The translations under genes were made by a program, and so were the position numbers. The notes beneath the pieces are model-generated. The model worked only from the letters and a program-made list of their open reading frames with translations, was not told where the DNA came from and searched no databases. Positions 8,886-19,650 of a DNA stretch of 64,000 nt are shown here, piece after piece. The number at the start of each line of letters is the position of its first letter. Positions within the stretch are counted from its first letter, which is position 1. Source of the DNA: Streptomyces glaucescens (GTDB taxonomy: Bacteria; Actinomycetota; Actinomycetes; Streptomycetales; Streptomycetaceae); assembly GCF_000761215.1 (NCBI RefSeq), contig NZ_CP009438.1, positions 2,747,501-2,811,500 of the forward strand, read 5' to 3'.

Positions 8886-11069
8886 ATGAACTCACTCACT
8901 GTGCGCATGGCCCGGGCCAGCGCCCGGCACCCCTGGCGGGCACTCGCCGGCTGGCTGGTGTTCGTCGCGCTGTGCCTGGCGGCCGGCGGCGCCGTCGGCC
9001 TCGACAGTGCCCGGACGGCCGACTACCGGGTCGGCGAGGCCGGCCGGGCGGAGGCACTGGCGGCGCAGGGCGGCCTCGAACGCCGGCCGGCCGAGCAGAT
9101 ACTGATCTCCGCCCGCTCCGGCGCCCCGGACGAGGCCGCCGCCCGCGCGGCGGCGCGCGAGCTGACCGCGCGGATGGAGCGGCTTCCCGAGGTCGCGGCC
9201 GTGGCCGCCCCCGTCCGCTCCGCCGACGGCCGCACCCTCCTGGTCGAGGTGGCCCTGAAGGGCGAGGAGCGGGACGCCAAGGACAAGGTCGACGCGCTGC
9301 TCGCCGAGACCGGGGCCGTGCAGCGGGCCCACCCCGAGCTGCTGCTGGCGGAGACCGGAGCCCCGTCCATCAGCAAGGGGGTCGACCGGCAGCGCGGCGA
9401 GGACCTGGCCCTGTCGGAGAAGATCACGCTGCCGGTCACGCTGATCACCCTGCTGCTGGTCTTCGGCTCGCTCACCATGGCCGCCGTGCCGCTGCTGCTG
9501 GCCCTGTCGTCGATCGCCGCGGCCGTCGGGCTGTCGATGGTGGCCTCGCACCTCTCCCCCGACACCGGGGTGGGCACGAACGTCATCCTGATGATCGGCC
9601 TCGCGGTCGGCGTCGACTACACCCTCTTCCACCTCAAGCGGGAACGTGAGGAACGGGCCCGGCACGGAGGCCGGCTGGGAACCGAGGCGCTGGTCGAGCT
9701 GGCGGCGGCCACCTCCGGCCGGGCCGTGGTGGTCTCCGGACTCGCCGTCGTCGCCTCCACGGCCACCCTCTACCTGGCCTCCGACGTGATCTTCTCCTCG
9801 CTCGCCACCGGCACCGTCGTGGTGGTGCTGGTCGCCGTCGCCAGCTCGCTCACCGCGCTCCCCGCCCTGCTGACCGTGCTCGGCAGGCGGGCCGAACGCC
9901 GGGCCCGGCGGCGCGCGGAACGCGGCAGGCCGCCGCGGCGGACGCGCGGTGACGGCGGCGGCCGGGCATGGACCGCGCTGCTGCGGCCCGCCGCCCGGCA
10001 CCCGCTCGGCACGCTCTGCGGCGCGGTCCTCGCCCTGCTCGCCCTGGCCCTGCCGCTGACCGGGCTGCACATCACGGAGATGAGCCGGGACACCCACTCC
10101 CGCGAGATCCCCGCCATGCGGGTCTACGACCGGCTCAACGACGAGTTCCCGGACCGGCGCGTGACCCACCAGGTCGTCGTCCGCGCCGACGCGGGCCGCA
10201 CCGCCGAGGTCGTGGAGGCACTGCGCCGGCTCGCCGCGCACGCCGGCCGGGACCCGCTGTTCAGCGGCTCCTCCCCGGTGCGCACCTCCGCCGACGGCCG
10301 GGTCGGTGCCCTGGAACTGAAGGTGCCCCACCTCGGCAACTCCGAGCAGGCGTACGACTCGCTGGAGCGGCTGCGCGGGACGTACCTGCCCGCCACCGTC
10401 GGCCGGATCGACGGGGCCGCGTACGGCGTCACCGGCGACGTGGCCCGCTACACCGACTATCCGGCCCACCAGAACGCCAAACTCCCGCTGGTGCTGGGCG
10501 CCTTGCTGCTGGTGACCTTCGCGATGACGCTGTGGGCGTTCCGCTCGGCGGTGCTCGCCCTGCTCGGGGTCGTCCTCAACCTGCTGTCCGCGGCGGCGGC
10601 GCTCGGGCTGCTCGTGCTCGTCTTCCAGGGGACGTGGGCCGAGGGCCTGCTGGCCTTCGACTCCACCGGCTCGATCGGGTCGCGGGTGCCGCTCTTCCTG
10701 TTCGTGATCCTCTTCGGGCTGTCCATGGACTACCAGGTGTTCGTGGTCAGCCGGATCCGCGAGGAGGTGCTGGCCGGCGTGCCGACCCGGCAGGCGGTGC
10801 TCGACGGGATCCGCCGCTCCGCGAGCGTGGTGACCAGCGCCGCGGTGGTCATGACGACCGTCTTCGTGAGCTTCGTCTTCCTGCACATCATCGAGATGAA
10901 GCAGATCGGGTTCGTGCTCGCGGCGGCCGTGCTGATCGACGCGTTCGTGGTGCGGATCCTGCTGCTGCCGGCGGCACTGCTGCTGCTGGGCGAGCGCACC
11001 TGGTGGCCGGTGCGTCCGGACCGGTCCGTGCGACACCCCGCCGGGCCGCCGCTGGCCGGCGTACGTTGA
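8886..11069 (+). CDS. MMPL-family (RND) transporter
   Basis: A 727-residue membrane protein with the two-fold repeated RND/MMPL layout: one N-terminal helix, a large extracellular domain, then a block of about five helices, repeated once. The first helical block starts near TLPVTLITLLLVFGS and contains GLAVGVDYTLFHLKRERE; the second contains the matching FGLSMDYQVFVVSRIREE. These G-x-D-Y/MDY motifs carry the proton-relay Asp residues of the family. A basic Arg-rich cytoplasmic loop (about 335-360) separates the halves. MMPL proteins export lipids, siderophores or drugs, driven by protons; the substrate is unknown. Only 5 bp separates it from the downstream histidine kinase gene, so the kinase/regulator pair may sense its substrate or control it. 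A second ATG at 8907 is possible. Confidence 0.85.
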   Translation: MNSLTVRMARASARHPWRALAGWLVFVALCLAAGGAVGLDSARTADYRVGEAGRAEALAAQGGLERRPAEQILISARSGAPDEAAARAAARELTARMERLPEVAAVAAPVRSADGRTLLVEVALKGEERDAKDKVDALLAETGAVQRAHPELLLAETGAPSISKGVDRQRGEDLALSEKITLPVTLITLLLVFGSLTMAAVPLLLALSSIAAAVGLSMVASHLSPDTGVGTNVILMIGLAVGVDYTLFHLKREREERARHGGRLGTEALVELAAATSGRAVVVSGLAVVASTATLYLASDVIFSSLATGTVVVVLVAVASSLTALPALLTVLGRRAERRARRRAERGRPPRRTRGDGGGRAWTALLRPAARHPLGTLCGAVLALLALALPLTGLHITEMSRDTHSREIPAMRVYDRLNDEFPDRRVTHQVVVRADAGRTAEVVEALRRLAAHAGRDPLFSGSSPVRTSADGRVGALELKVPHLGNSEQAYDSLERLRGTYLPATVGRIDGAAYGVTGDVARYTDYPAHQNAKLPLVLGALLLVTFAMTLWAFRSAVLALLGVVLNLLSAAAALGLLVLVFQGTWAEGLLAFDSTGSIGSRVPLFLFVILFGLSMDYQVFVVSRIREEVLAGVPTRQAVLDGIRRSASVVTSAAVVMTTVFVSFVFLHIIEMKQIGFVLAAAVLIDAFVVRILLLPAALLLLGERTWWPVRPDRSVRHPAGPPLAGVR

Positions 11070-11074
11070 TCGTC

Positions 11075-12280
11075 ATGACCATGCTCGCCGGAACCTCGGC
11101 CGACGCCTTCTGGGCCGCCTCGCTGCGCCGCTGGAACGCGGTGTGCTGGGTGCTGTTCGCGGCGATGGCCGCCGGGATCGTCCTCATGGGACGGCCCGGC
11201 GGCGCCACCTGCGCGGCGCTCGCGTTCCTCGCGTCCGTGGCGCTGAGCTTCGCGGTCCTGGTGCGCTTCCCGGACAACCCCGTCGTACGGCCGCACGGCT
11301 ACCTCACCGTGCTGGTGCTCGGCCTCGGCGGGCTCGCCTTCCTGCGCACCAGCTACGCCGCCCTGTTCATGGTGACGCTGCCGCACTACTGGATGTTCGG
11401 GCGGACCCCCCGCGCCTCGATGACGTTCCTGGGCCTGGCCACCGGCGCGACCCTGGCCGGCGGCTGGGTGCGGCAGGGCCCGTCGGCGGAGTTCTTCGGC
11501 GAGACGGCGGTGTCCACGCTTATCGTCGTCGCGGTGGGCGTGCTGATCGGGCTGTGGGCGCACGCGGTGGTCGCGCAGAGCGCCGAACGCGCCCGGCTCA
11601 TCGGCGAGCTGGAGCGGACCCAGCTTCAGCTCGCCGAGGCGCACCAGCGGCAGGGCGCGGCCGACGAGCGGGAGCGCATGGCGCGGGACATCCACGACAC
11701 CCTGGCGCAGGGGTTCGCGTCGATCGTCGTGCTCGCCGAGGCGGCCCGGGCCGGGCTGGCCGCGGACCCGGCGCGCAGCGCCCAGCAGCTGCGTTCCATC
11801 GAGTCGACCGCCCGGGAGAACCTCGCCGAGGCCCGCGAACTGGTCGGTTCCGCGCAGCGGCGGGGCGGCGCGGTGGCCGGGCCGGTGGCCCTGACCCTGC
11901 GGCGGGTCCTGGACCGGTTCGCGGAGGACACCGGGCTCACCGTGGACGCGGAGCTGACGGAGCTGGACTGCGACCAGCAGACCCGGATCGCGCTGCTGCG
12001 CTGCACCCAGGAGTCGCTGGCCAATGTCCGCAAGCACGCCCGGGCCTCCACGGTCGGGGTGGTGCTGGCGCGCCGGCCGTACGGGGTGGAGCTGGAGATC
12101 ACCGACGACGGGACCGGGTTCGCGGTGGGGGGCTCGGCGGGCTTCGGGCTCGACGGGATGCGCAAGCGGCTGGCGGAGCTGGGCGGACGGCTCACCGTGA
12201 CCAGCTCGGTCGGGGACGGGACGAGGGTGCTGGCGACGATTCCGGTGAGCGGCCGGGCGGACGGCGAGGGGGCGCGATGA
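11075..12280 (+). CDS. NarL-type sensor histidine kinase (HisKA_3/HATPase)
   Basis: A 401-residue membrane sensor kinase. The N-terminal ~160 residues form about five or six hydrophobic helices with little outside them, suggesting membrane or lipid-phase sensing rather than a ligand domain. A short coiled linker leads to the HisKA_3 dimerisation helix ERERMARDIHDTLAQGF with phosphoacceptor His207. The HATPase_c domain follows, with N box QESLANVRKHA, G1 box DDGTGF and G2 box GFGLDGM. It follows the MMPL gene by 5 bp and overlaps the response regulator start by 4 bp (ATGA), so the three genes form an operon. The next ATG at 11081 is an alternative start. Confidence 0.88.
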   Translation: MTMLAGTSADAFWAASLRRWNAVCWVLFAAMAAGIVLMGRPGGATCAALAFLASVALSFAVLVRFPDNPVVRPHGYLTVLVLGLGGLAFLRTSYAALFMVTLPHYWMFGRTPRASMTFLGLATGATLAGGWVRQGPSAEFFGETAVSTLIVVAVGVLIGLWAHAVVAQSAERARLIGELERTQLQLAEAHQRQGAADERERMARDIHDTLAQGFASIVVLAEAARAGLAADPARSAQQLRSIESTARENLAEARELVGSAQRRGGAVAGPVALTLRRVLDRFAEDTGLTVDAELTELDCDQQTRIALLRCTQESLANVRKHARASTVGVVLARRPYGVELEITDDGTGFAVGGSAGFGLDGMRKRLAELGGRLTVTSSVGDGTRVLATIPVSGRADGEGAR

Positions 12281-12915
12281 GCGGGCGGGCGCTGCGGGTC
12301 GTGGTGGTGGACGACCACACCGTGATGCGGGCCGGGGTGATCGCCCTGCTCGCCGGCGAGGACGGCATCGAGATCGTCGGCGAGGCGGGGGACGGCCGCG
12401 CGGCCCTGGAGCTGATCGCCCGGCACGATCCGGACGTGGCCCTGGTCGACCTGCGGATGCCGGTCCTGGACGGGGTGGCGACGACCGCCGGGATCACCGC
12501 CCGACACCCGCGCACCCGGGTGCTGATCCTCACCACCTACGACACCGACACGGACATCGAGCGCGGGGTGGAGGCGGGGGCGATCGGCTACCTGCTCAAG
12601 GACACCACCCGCGAACAGCTCGTCGAGGCGATCCGGGCGGCGGCGCGCGGGGAGACGGTGCTCGCGCCGCGCGTCGCGGAGAAACTGGTCGCCCGGATGC
12701 GCCGCCCGGTGCAGGACCCGCTGACCGCCCGGGAGACGGACGTCCTCGACGCGGTCGCCGACGGGCTGACCAACGCGGAGATCGGCCGGCGGCTGGTCAT
12801 CACCGAGGCGACGGTGAAGACGCACCTGCTGCGGCTGTTCGCCAAGCTCGGCGTCAACGACCGCACCCGGGCGGTGGTGGTGGCCCTGGAACGGGGCCTG
12901 CTGCGACGGCCGTAG
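12277..12915 (+). CDS. NarL/FixJ-family response regulator
   Basis: A 212-residue DNA-binding response regulator. The receiver domain (residues 5-120) has the acidic pair in VVVVDDH (Asp12, Asp13), phosphoacceptor Asp58 in DVALVDLRMPVLDG, the conserved Thr/Tyr region LTTYD and Lys in GYLLKDT. The C-terminal LuxR-type helix-turn-helix (about 145-205) reads LTARETDVLDAVADGLTNAEI and ATVKTHLLRLFAKLGV. Translation is coupled to the kinase gene by an ATGA overlap. Its targets are unknown; the upstream MMPL exporter gene is the obvious candidate. About 220 bp of GC-rich sequence without a visible gene separates it from the next, convergent gene. Confidence 0.92.
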   Translation: MSGRALRVVVVDDHTVMRAGVIALLAGEDGIEIVGEAGDGRAALELIARHDPDVALVDLRMPVLDGVATTAGITARHPRTRVLILTTYDTDTDIERGVEAGAIGYLLKDTTREQLVEAIRAAARGETVLAPRVAEKLVARMRRPVQDPLTARETDVLDAVADGLTNAEIGRRLVITEATVKTHLLRLFAKLGVNDRTRAVVVALERGLLRRP

Positions 12916-13135
12916 GACGGGCTTCGGACGTCGGCGGGGGACGTCCGGGGGGGCGTCCGGGGGGAGCGGTCCCGCCGGGGAGGGTCCGCGGGTCGAGCGG
13001 GCGCGGACGCCGGTGCACGGCGGGCGTCCCGCGTGCTCCGCGGGCGGCGGGGCGTCGCCGGTCCGGTCACCCGGCCGTCGGCCACCGCGCACCGGGGTGC
13101 GGCCGGGCGTCCCGCGTCCGCGGGCGCCGCGCGGG

Positions 13136-13774
13136 CTACAGGTTGCTGAAGTCCGGGCCCTTGGTGCGGGTGCGCTTGATCTCGTAGAAGCCGGGGACCG
13201 AGGCGACGGCCAGGGTGCCGTCCCACAGGCGGGCGGCCTCCTCGCCCTTCGGGGCGGGGGTGACGACCGGGCCGAAGAAGGCGATCTGCTCACCGTCGGG
13301 GCCGGGCACGGCGATGATCGGGGTGCCGACGTCCTGGCCGACCTTCTCGATGCCCTCCTTGTGGGAGACGCGCAGCTGCTCCTCGTACGGGGTGTCGTCC
13401 CAGTGGTCCATCAGCGACGCGGGCAGGCCGACCTCCTGGAGGGCGGCGGCGACCGCCTCCTTCTCCGGACCCATGCCCTGGTTGTGGAAGCGCGTGCCGA
13501 TCGCGGTGTACAGGTCGCCCAGCACGTCGGTGCCGTGCTCCTCCTGCGCGGCGATGACGACCCGGACGGGGCCCCAGGCCTTCGTCGTCAGCAGTTCGCG
13601 GTACCACTCCTCCAGCTCGTCGAGCCTGTCCTCGTTGAGCACGGCGAGGCTCATCAGGTGCCAGCGGACCTCGATGTCCCGGACCTTCTCCACCTCCAGC
13701 ACCCACCGTGAGGTCATCCAGGCCCAGGGGCACAGCGGGTCGAACCAGAAGTCGACGGGGGTCTTCTCGGACAT
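13136..13774 (-). CDS. Rv2466c-like DsbA-fold (mycothiol nitroreductase) family protein, monothiol
   Basis: A 212-residue DsbA/thioredoxin-fold protein, clearly similar across its length to the mycobacterial mycothiol-dependent nitroreductase family: VDFWFDPLCPWAW, RDIEVRWHLMSLAVLNE, KAWGPVRVVIAAQEEHG, HNQGMG, VGQDVGTPIIAV and FFGPVVTP. In the characterised Rv2466c the active site is CPWC; here the second Cys is Ala (Cys15-Pro-Trp-Ala18), leaving a single thiol. A monothiol site could still form a mixed disulfide with mycothiol but cannot form the intramolecular disulfide. No signal peptide, so cytoplasmic. It is divergent from pepN, whose start is about 150 bp away. The family is confident; activity is uncertain. 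Confidence 0.85.
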   Translation of the reverse strand: MSEKTPVDFWFDPLCPWAWMTSRWVLEVEKVRDIEVRWHLMSLAVLNEDRLDELEEWYRELLTTKAWGPVRVVIAAQEEHGTDVLGDLYTAIGTRFHNQGMGPEKEAVAAALQEVGLPASLMDHWDDTPYEEQLRVSHKEGIEKVGQDVGTPIIAVPGPDGEQIAFFGPVVTPAPKGEEAARLWDGTLAVASVPGFYEIKRTRTKGPDFSNL

Positions 13775-13923
13775 GTCTCTCCTTGGCAGTGGCGCTTGAC
13801 CGCGGCAACGTCGGGGAGAACACCGCCGCCCCGCCCGCTCATTCCCCGCTGTCCCGCGTCAGGGGCACATGGCAGGATCGGTCCTGTCCAGGCGTAGTCA
13901 TCACGTACGAGGGAGTACCGCCC

Positions 13924-16500
13924 GTGCCCGGTGAGAATCTGTCCCGCGACGAGGCCCGGGAGCGGGCCGCTCTGCTGTCGGTCGACGGGTACGACGTGTC
14001 CCTCGACGTGCGCTCCGCCGTCGGCGACCACGCCGGTGACGGCCCGCGCACCTTCCGCTCGGTCACCACGGTCCGCTTCCGCTGTGCCGAGCCGGGCGCG
14101 TCCAGTTTCGCGGACCTGATCGCGCCGAGCGTGACGGCCGTCTCGCTGAACGGCCGCGACCTGGACCCGAGCGAGGTCTTCGACGGCTCCCGGATCCTCC
14201 TGGAGGACCTGGCCGCCGAGAACGAGCTGGTCGTGGACGCGCGGTGCGCCTACTCCCGCACCGGCGAGGGCCTGCACCGGTTCGTCGACCCGGAGGACGG
14301 CGAGGTCTACCTCTACACGCAGTACGAGCCGGCCGACGCGCGGCGGGTCTTCGCCAACTTCGAGCAGCCGGACCTCAAGGCCCCGTTCCGCTTCGAGGTG
14401 CGGGCGCCCGAGGAGTGGACGGTGTGGAGCAACGGCACCGGCGAACGGGCCGACGGCGTCTGGCGGTTCGCGGAGACCAAGCCGATCTCGACGTACATCA
14501 CGTGTGTGGTGGCGGGCCCCTACCACTACGTCACGGACTCCTACGTGCGGACCTTCGAGGACGGCACGCGGCTGGAGATCCCGCTCGGCGCCATGTGCCG
14601 CAAGGGCCTGGCGCCCCACTTCGACGCGGACGACGTCTTCCTGGTCACCAAGCAGGGCCTGGACTTCTTCCACGACCACTTCGACTACCCGTACCCGTTC
14701 GGCAAGTACGACCAGGCGTTCGTGCCCGAGTACAACCTCGGCGCGATGGAGAACCCGGGTCTGGTGACCTTCCGCGAGGAGTACATCTTCCGCGGCAAGG
14801 TGACGCGGGCGTCGTACGAGGCGCGCGCCAACGTGATCCTGCACGAGATGGCGCACATGTGGTTCGGCGACCTGGTCACCATGGAGTGGTGGGACGACCT
14901 GTGGCTGAAGGAGTCGTTCGCCGACTTCATGGGCTCGTTCTCGCTGGTCGGCGCGACCCGCTTCACGGACGGCTGGATCACCTTCGCCAACCGCCGCAAG
15001 GCCTGGGCGTACCGCGCGGACCAGCTCCCCTCCACGCACCCGATCACCGCCGACATCCGCGACCTGCAGGACGCCAAGCTCAACTTCGACGGCATCACGT
15101 ACGCCAAGGGCGCCTCGGTGCTCAAGCAGCTCGTGGCGTACGTCGGCCAGGACGCGTTCCTGGAGGGCGCCCGGCGCTACTTCAAGCGGCACGCGTACGG
15201 CAACACCCGCCTCGGCGACCTGCTGTCGGTGCTCCAGGAGACGTCCGGCCGGGACATGGCGGCCTGGTCGCGTTCCTGGCTCCAGACGGCCGGGGTGAAC
15301 GCGCTGACCCCGCAGGTGCTGCTGGCCCCGGACGGGCGGATCGGCGAGCTGGCGGTGGTGCAGGAGGCCGCCGAGTCGCACCCGGAGCTGCGTCCGCACC
15401 GGGTCGCGGTGGGCCTGTACCGGCGTACGGCCCGGGGCGCGCTGGAGCGGTACGCGCGCGCGGAGGCCGACGTGGACGGTCCGCGCACCGTCGTGACGGA
15501 GCTGGCGGGTGCCGAGGCGCCGGAGCTGGTGCTGGTCAACGACGACGACCTGACCTACTGCAAGATCCGTTTCGACGTGACGTCGCTGGAGACGCTGAAG
15601 GCCGGCCTCGGTGACCTGACCGACCCCCTGGCGCGGGCGCTGTGCTGGTCGGCGCTGTGGAACATGACCCGGGACGCGCTGCTCCCGGCACGGGACTTCA
15701 TCGGCCTGGTGCTGCGCTTCGCGGGCCGCGAGTCGGACATCGGCGTGCTGCAGATGCTGCACGCCTGGGCGAACTCGGCGCTGGTCCACTACGCGGCTCC
15801 GGCCTGGCGGGCGGACGGCGAGCGGCTGCTGGCGGAGGGCGCCCTGCGCGAGCTGCGGGCGGCCGGGCCGGGCAGCGAGCATCAGCTTGCGTGGGCCCGG
15901 TTCTTCGCCTCGACGGCGTCCCGCGACACGGATCTTGAGCTGTTGCAGGGCCTGCTCGCGGGCACCGAGAAGGTCGACGGCCTGGAGGTGGACCAGGAGC
16001 TGCGGTGGGTCCTGCTCGAACCGCTGGTCGTGCACGGTCACGCGGACGAGAAGGCGCTCCAGGCGGAACTCGCCCGGGACGACACCGCGTCCGGCAAGCG
16101 CCACCAGGTGCGCTGCCTGGCCGCGCGTCCGTCCGCGGCGGTGAAGGCGCAGGCGTGGGCGCGGGTGGTGGAGTCCGACTCGCTGTCCAACGCGCTGGTG
16201 GAGGCGACCATCACCGGCTTCGCGCAGCCGTCCCAGCGGGAGCTGCTGGCGCCGTACGCGGAGAAGTACTTCGCGGTCATCGAGCGGGTGTGGGCCGAGC
16301 GGTCCATCCAGATCGGCATGGACGTGGTGCGGGGCCTGTTCCCGTCGCTGCAGGACTCCCCCGGGACGCTGGCGGCGACGGACGCGTGGCTCGCGGCCCA
16401 CGAGGACGCGCCGCCGGCCCTGCGCCGGCTGGTCCTGGAGGCCCGGGACGACCTGGCGCGGGCGCTGCGCGGGCAGGAGTGCGACGCGGCGGCGGAGTGA
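13924..16500 (+). CDS. pepN: Aminopeptidase N, M1 family (copy 1)
   Basis: An 858-residue cytoplasmic M1 zinc aminopeptidase that removes N-terminal residues from peptides. The exopeptidase motif is GAMEN (in YNLGAMENPGLVTF) and the zinc site is H307-EMA-H311 with Glu330 in WLKESFA, the expected HExxH-x18-E spacing. A C-terminal ERAP1-like helical domain covers about 520-850. The GTG start at 13924, preceded by GAGGGAG, gives the N-terminus (M)PGENLSRDEARERAALLSVDGY, which aligns with that of copy 2 at 30244-32823 (PGTNLTREEAQQRAKLLTVDSY). No signal peptide. The gene is followed by a strong hairpin. It is the more diverged of the two copies in places, for example DLVTMEWWDDLWLKESF against DLVTMEWWNDLWLNESF. 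Confidence 0.94.
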   Translation: MPGENLSRDEARERAALLSVDGYDVSLDVRSAVGDHAGDGPRTFRSVTTVRFRCAEPGASSFADLIAPSVTAVSLNGRDLDPSEVFDGSRILLEDLAAENELVVDARCAYSRTGEGLHRFVDPEDGEVYLYTQYEPADARRVFANFEQPDLKAPFRFEVRAPEEWTVWSNGTGERADGVWRFAETKPISTYITCVVAGPYHYVTDSYVRTFEDGTRLEIPLGAMCRKGLAPHFDADDVFLVTKQGLDFFHDHFDYPYPFGKYDQAFVPEYNLGAMENPGLVTFREEYIFRGKVTRASYEARANVILHEMAHMWFGDLVTMEWWDDLWLKESFADFMGSFSLVGATRFTDGWITFANRRKAWAYRADQLPSTHPITADIRDLQDAKLNFDGITYAKGASVLKQLVAYVGQDAFLEGARRYFKRHAYGNTRLGDLLSVLQETSGRDMAAWSRSWLQTAGVNALTPQVLLAPDGRIGELAVVQEAAESHPELRPHRVAVGLYRRTARGALERYARAEADVDGPRTVVTELAGAEAPELVLVNDDDLTYCKIRFDVTSLETLKAGLGDLTDPLARALCWSALWNMTRDALLPARDFIGLVLRFAGRESDIGVLQMLHAWANSALVHYAAPAWRADGERLLAEGALRELRAAGPGSEHQLAWARFFASTASRDTDLELLQGLLAGTEKVDGLEVDQELRWVLLEPLVVHGHADEKALQAELARDDTASGKRHQVRCLAARPSAAVKAQAWARVVESDSLSNALVEATITGFAQPSQRELLAPYAEKYFAVIERVWAERSIQIGMDVVRGLFPSLQDSPGTLAATDAWLAAHEDAPPALRRLVLEARDDLARALRGQECDAAAE

Positions 16501-16570
16501 GTCCCCCGGTTGCCGTGGCCAGAGCCCGGGCCGCGGGTGACCGTTACGAAATATCGGCATGAACGCCCGT

Positions 16571-16604
16571 AACCCCTGGGCCACTCCGCGTGGACCAGGG
16601 GTTT
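16571..16604 (+). terminator. Intrinsic terminator of pepN copy 1
   Basis: A hairpin with a 9-bp outer stem (16571-16579 with 16595-16603), one G/A mismatch and a 4-bp inner stem around a TCCGC loop, running into TTT. Confidence 0.75.
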
Positions 16605-16716
16605 CGGCGCCTCATCGGCATCCGAACACGCGTCCTTTAGCGCTGGATTGTCCAGTTATGTCGACGGACGTGTAACAGGGGTTAAAGGATGGATCGGACG
16701 CGGGAATGCCGGAAGC

Positions 16717-17775
16717 ATGACCCACAACACCCCGCTCTCCCCCCGCCCCCTGCACCACATCTCCGACGGCAGCCGCCGGGTCCTGACCGCCGCCGAGCTG
16801 CGCGCCCACGGTGTCGCCCCCGCCCAACTCGCCACGCAGTGCCGCCCCGGCGGCCCCTGGCAGCAACTCCTGCCCGGTGTCTACGTCCTGCACCCCGGAC
16901 CGCCGACCGGCGAGGAGCGCCTGCGGGCGGTCCTCGCCTACGCGACGCGGGAGACGGCGGTCCCGGCGGTGCCGTCCCAGCCCGATGCGGAGGGGGCCGG
17001 CGGCGCACCGCGGCCGTCCGGCCCGGCCTGCCCCGACGCGGTGATCACCGGCCTGGCGGCCCTCACCCTGCACGGCTTCACCACCACGCCGACGCTGCCC
17101 GCCCTGGACCGGATCGACGTCCTGGTCCCCCGGCTGCGCCGGCTGCGCACGACGGGTTTCGCGCGGATCCTGCGCACCGCCGCGCTCCCCACCCCCCAGC
17201 ACGTCACGGGCCTGCCCGTCGCCCCGGTGCCGCGCGCGCTCGCCGACGCGGTGGCGGGCCTGCCGGACGCGGGAGCGGTGCGCCGGCTGCTCACCGAGGC
17301 CGTCCGGGGCGGCCACTGCGACCCGGCGTCGGTGGTCCGCGCGCTGACCGACGCCAAGCTGCTGGGCCGCCCGCACGTGGTGGACGCGGTGGACTCGCTG
17401 CTCGCGGAGGGCCGGACGATCGCGGAGCACCGGCTGTACCGGATGGTGCGCGAGTTCGGCCTGCCGGACCCGGTGTGGAACGTGGACCTGAGGCTCCCCG
17501 GCGGCCCCCACCTCGGCGGCCTGGACGCCTACTGGCCGGAGCACGCGGTCGGCGTCGAGATCGACACCCGTGCCCCGCGCCAGGACGAGGACGCGCTGTG
17601 GCCCGAGCACGCCCGCAAGCGCGAGCACCTGGAGCGGCTGGGCATCACGGTCGTGCGCCTCACGCCGCGGAAGCTGCGCGAGGCGCTGGAGCAGCAGGCC
17701 ACCGTCGTCCGCACGGCCCTGATGGCCTCGGCGGACCGGGACCCGGCGGCGTACGTCCTGGTCCTGCCGCGGTAG
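16717..17775 (+). CDS. Winged-helix (AbiEi-like) protein with Vsr-like nuclease C-terminus
   Basis: A 352-residue protein of a type common in actinobacteria. The N-terminal ~60 residues resemble the winged helix of AbiEi-type antitoxin domains (RRVLTAAELRAHGV ... PGGPWQQLLPGVYVLHPGPP). The C-terminal third (about 255-340) resembles a Vsr/DUF559 restriction-endonuclease-fold domain: GLDAYWPEHAVGVEID followed by KREHLERLGITVVRLTPRKL. The acidic residues in these two strands would be the metal ligands. No partner toxin or antitoxin gene adjoins it, and it lies alone between pepN and argG. The start ATG at 16717 precedes the first conserved helix. DNA binding or cleavage is inference; an orphan role in gene regulation is equally possible. 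Confidence 0.6.
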   Translation: MTHNTPLSPRPLHHISDGSRRVLTAAELRAHGVAPAQLATQCRPGGPWQQLLPGVYVLHPGPPTGEERLRAVLAYATRETAVPAVPSQPDAEGAGGAPRPSGPACPDAVITGLAALTLHGFTTTPTLPALDRIDVLVPRLRRLRTTGFARILRTAALPTPQHVTGLPVAPVPRALADAVAGLPDAGAVRRLLTEAVRGGHCDPASVVRALTDAKLLGRPHVVDAVDSLLAEGRTIAEHRLYRMVREFGLPDPVWNVDLRLPGGPHLGGLDAYWPEHAVGVEIDTRAPRQDEDALWPEHARKREHLERLGITVVRLTPRKLREALEQQATVVRTALMASADRDPAAYVLVLPR

Positions 17776-17797
17776 GGCCGTGCGCGTACGCCGACGG

Positions 17798-17824
17798 GCC
17801 CCGGCGGAGCGGGTCCGCCGGGGC
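17798..17824. terminator. Bidirectional terminator between convergent genes
   Basis: An 11-bp perfect stem (17798-17808 with 17814-17824), loop GCGGG, extendable past a one-base bulge. It sits between the convergent winged-helix gene and argG. Confidence 0.65.
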
Positions 17825-17853
17825 CGTCGGGGGTCCGGGCTGTGGGCCGCGGG

Positions 17854-19356
<1,503 letters not shown>

Positions 19357-19650
19357 CCACCTCCGGCGGCCCGCCGCTCCCGCCGCACCTCCGGCCCGGT
19401 GTCCGCCGGCGGCACCCCGGCCGGCCCGTCCACCGCATCCGGGGAGTGCCACGCCGCCCTGTCCGTCGAGCCGCCGGCCCCGGAGGCCGGCTCCCCGCCG
19501 GCGCACCGCGCCGCGTACAGCGGCCGCACGGAGCGACGGCCGACCGCGCGGCGCGGACCCGGGGCGGGAACGGGCGGCGGCCGGGGAGGCGCCGAGGAGA
19601 CCGGTCACCGCGGCGCGGCAGCCGGTCTCCTCCGCATCCGCATCCGGACG
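19357..19650. other. Gene-free GC-rich region downstream of the PPOX gene
   Basis: About 300 bp between the argG upstream repeats and the stop of the PPOX-family gene. Several frames are open because of the GC content, but none shows a recognisable protein or a ribosome site. I see nothing else in it. Confidence 0.4.
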
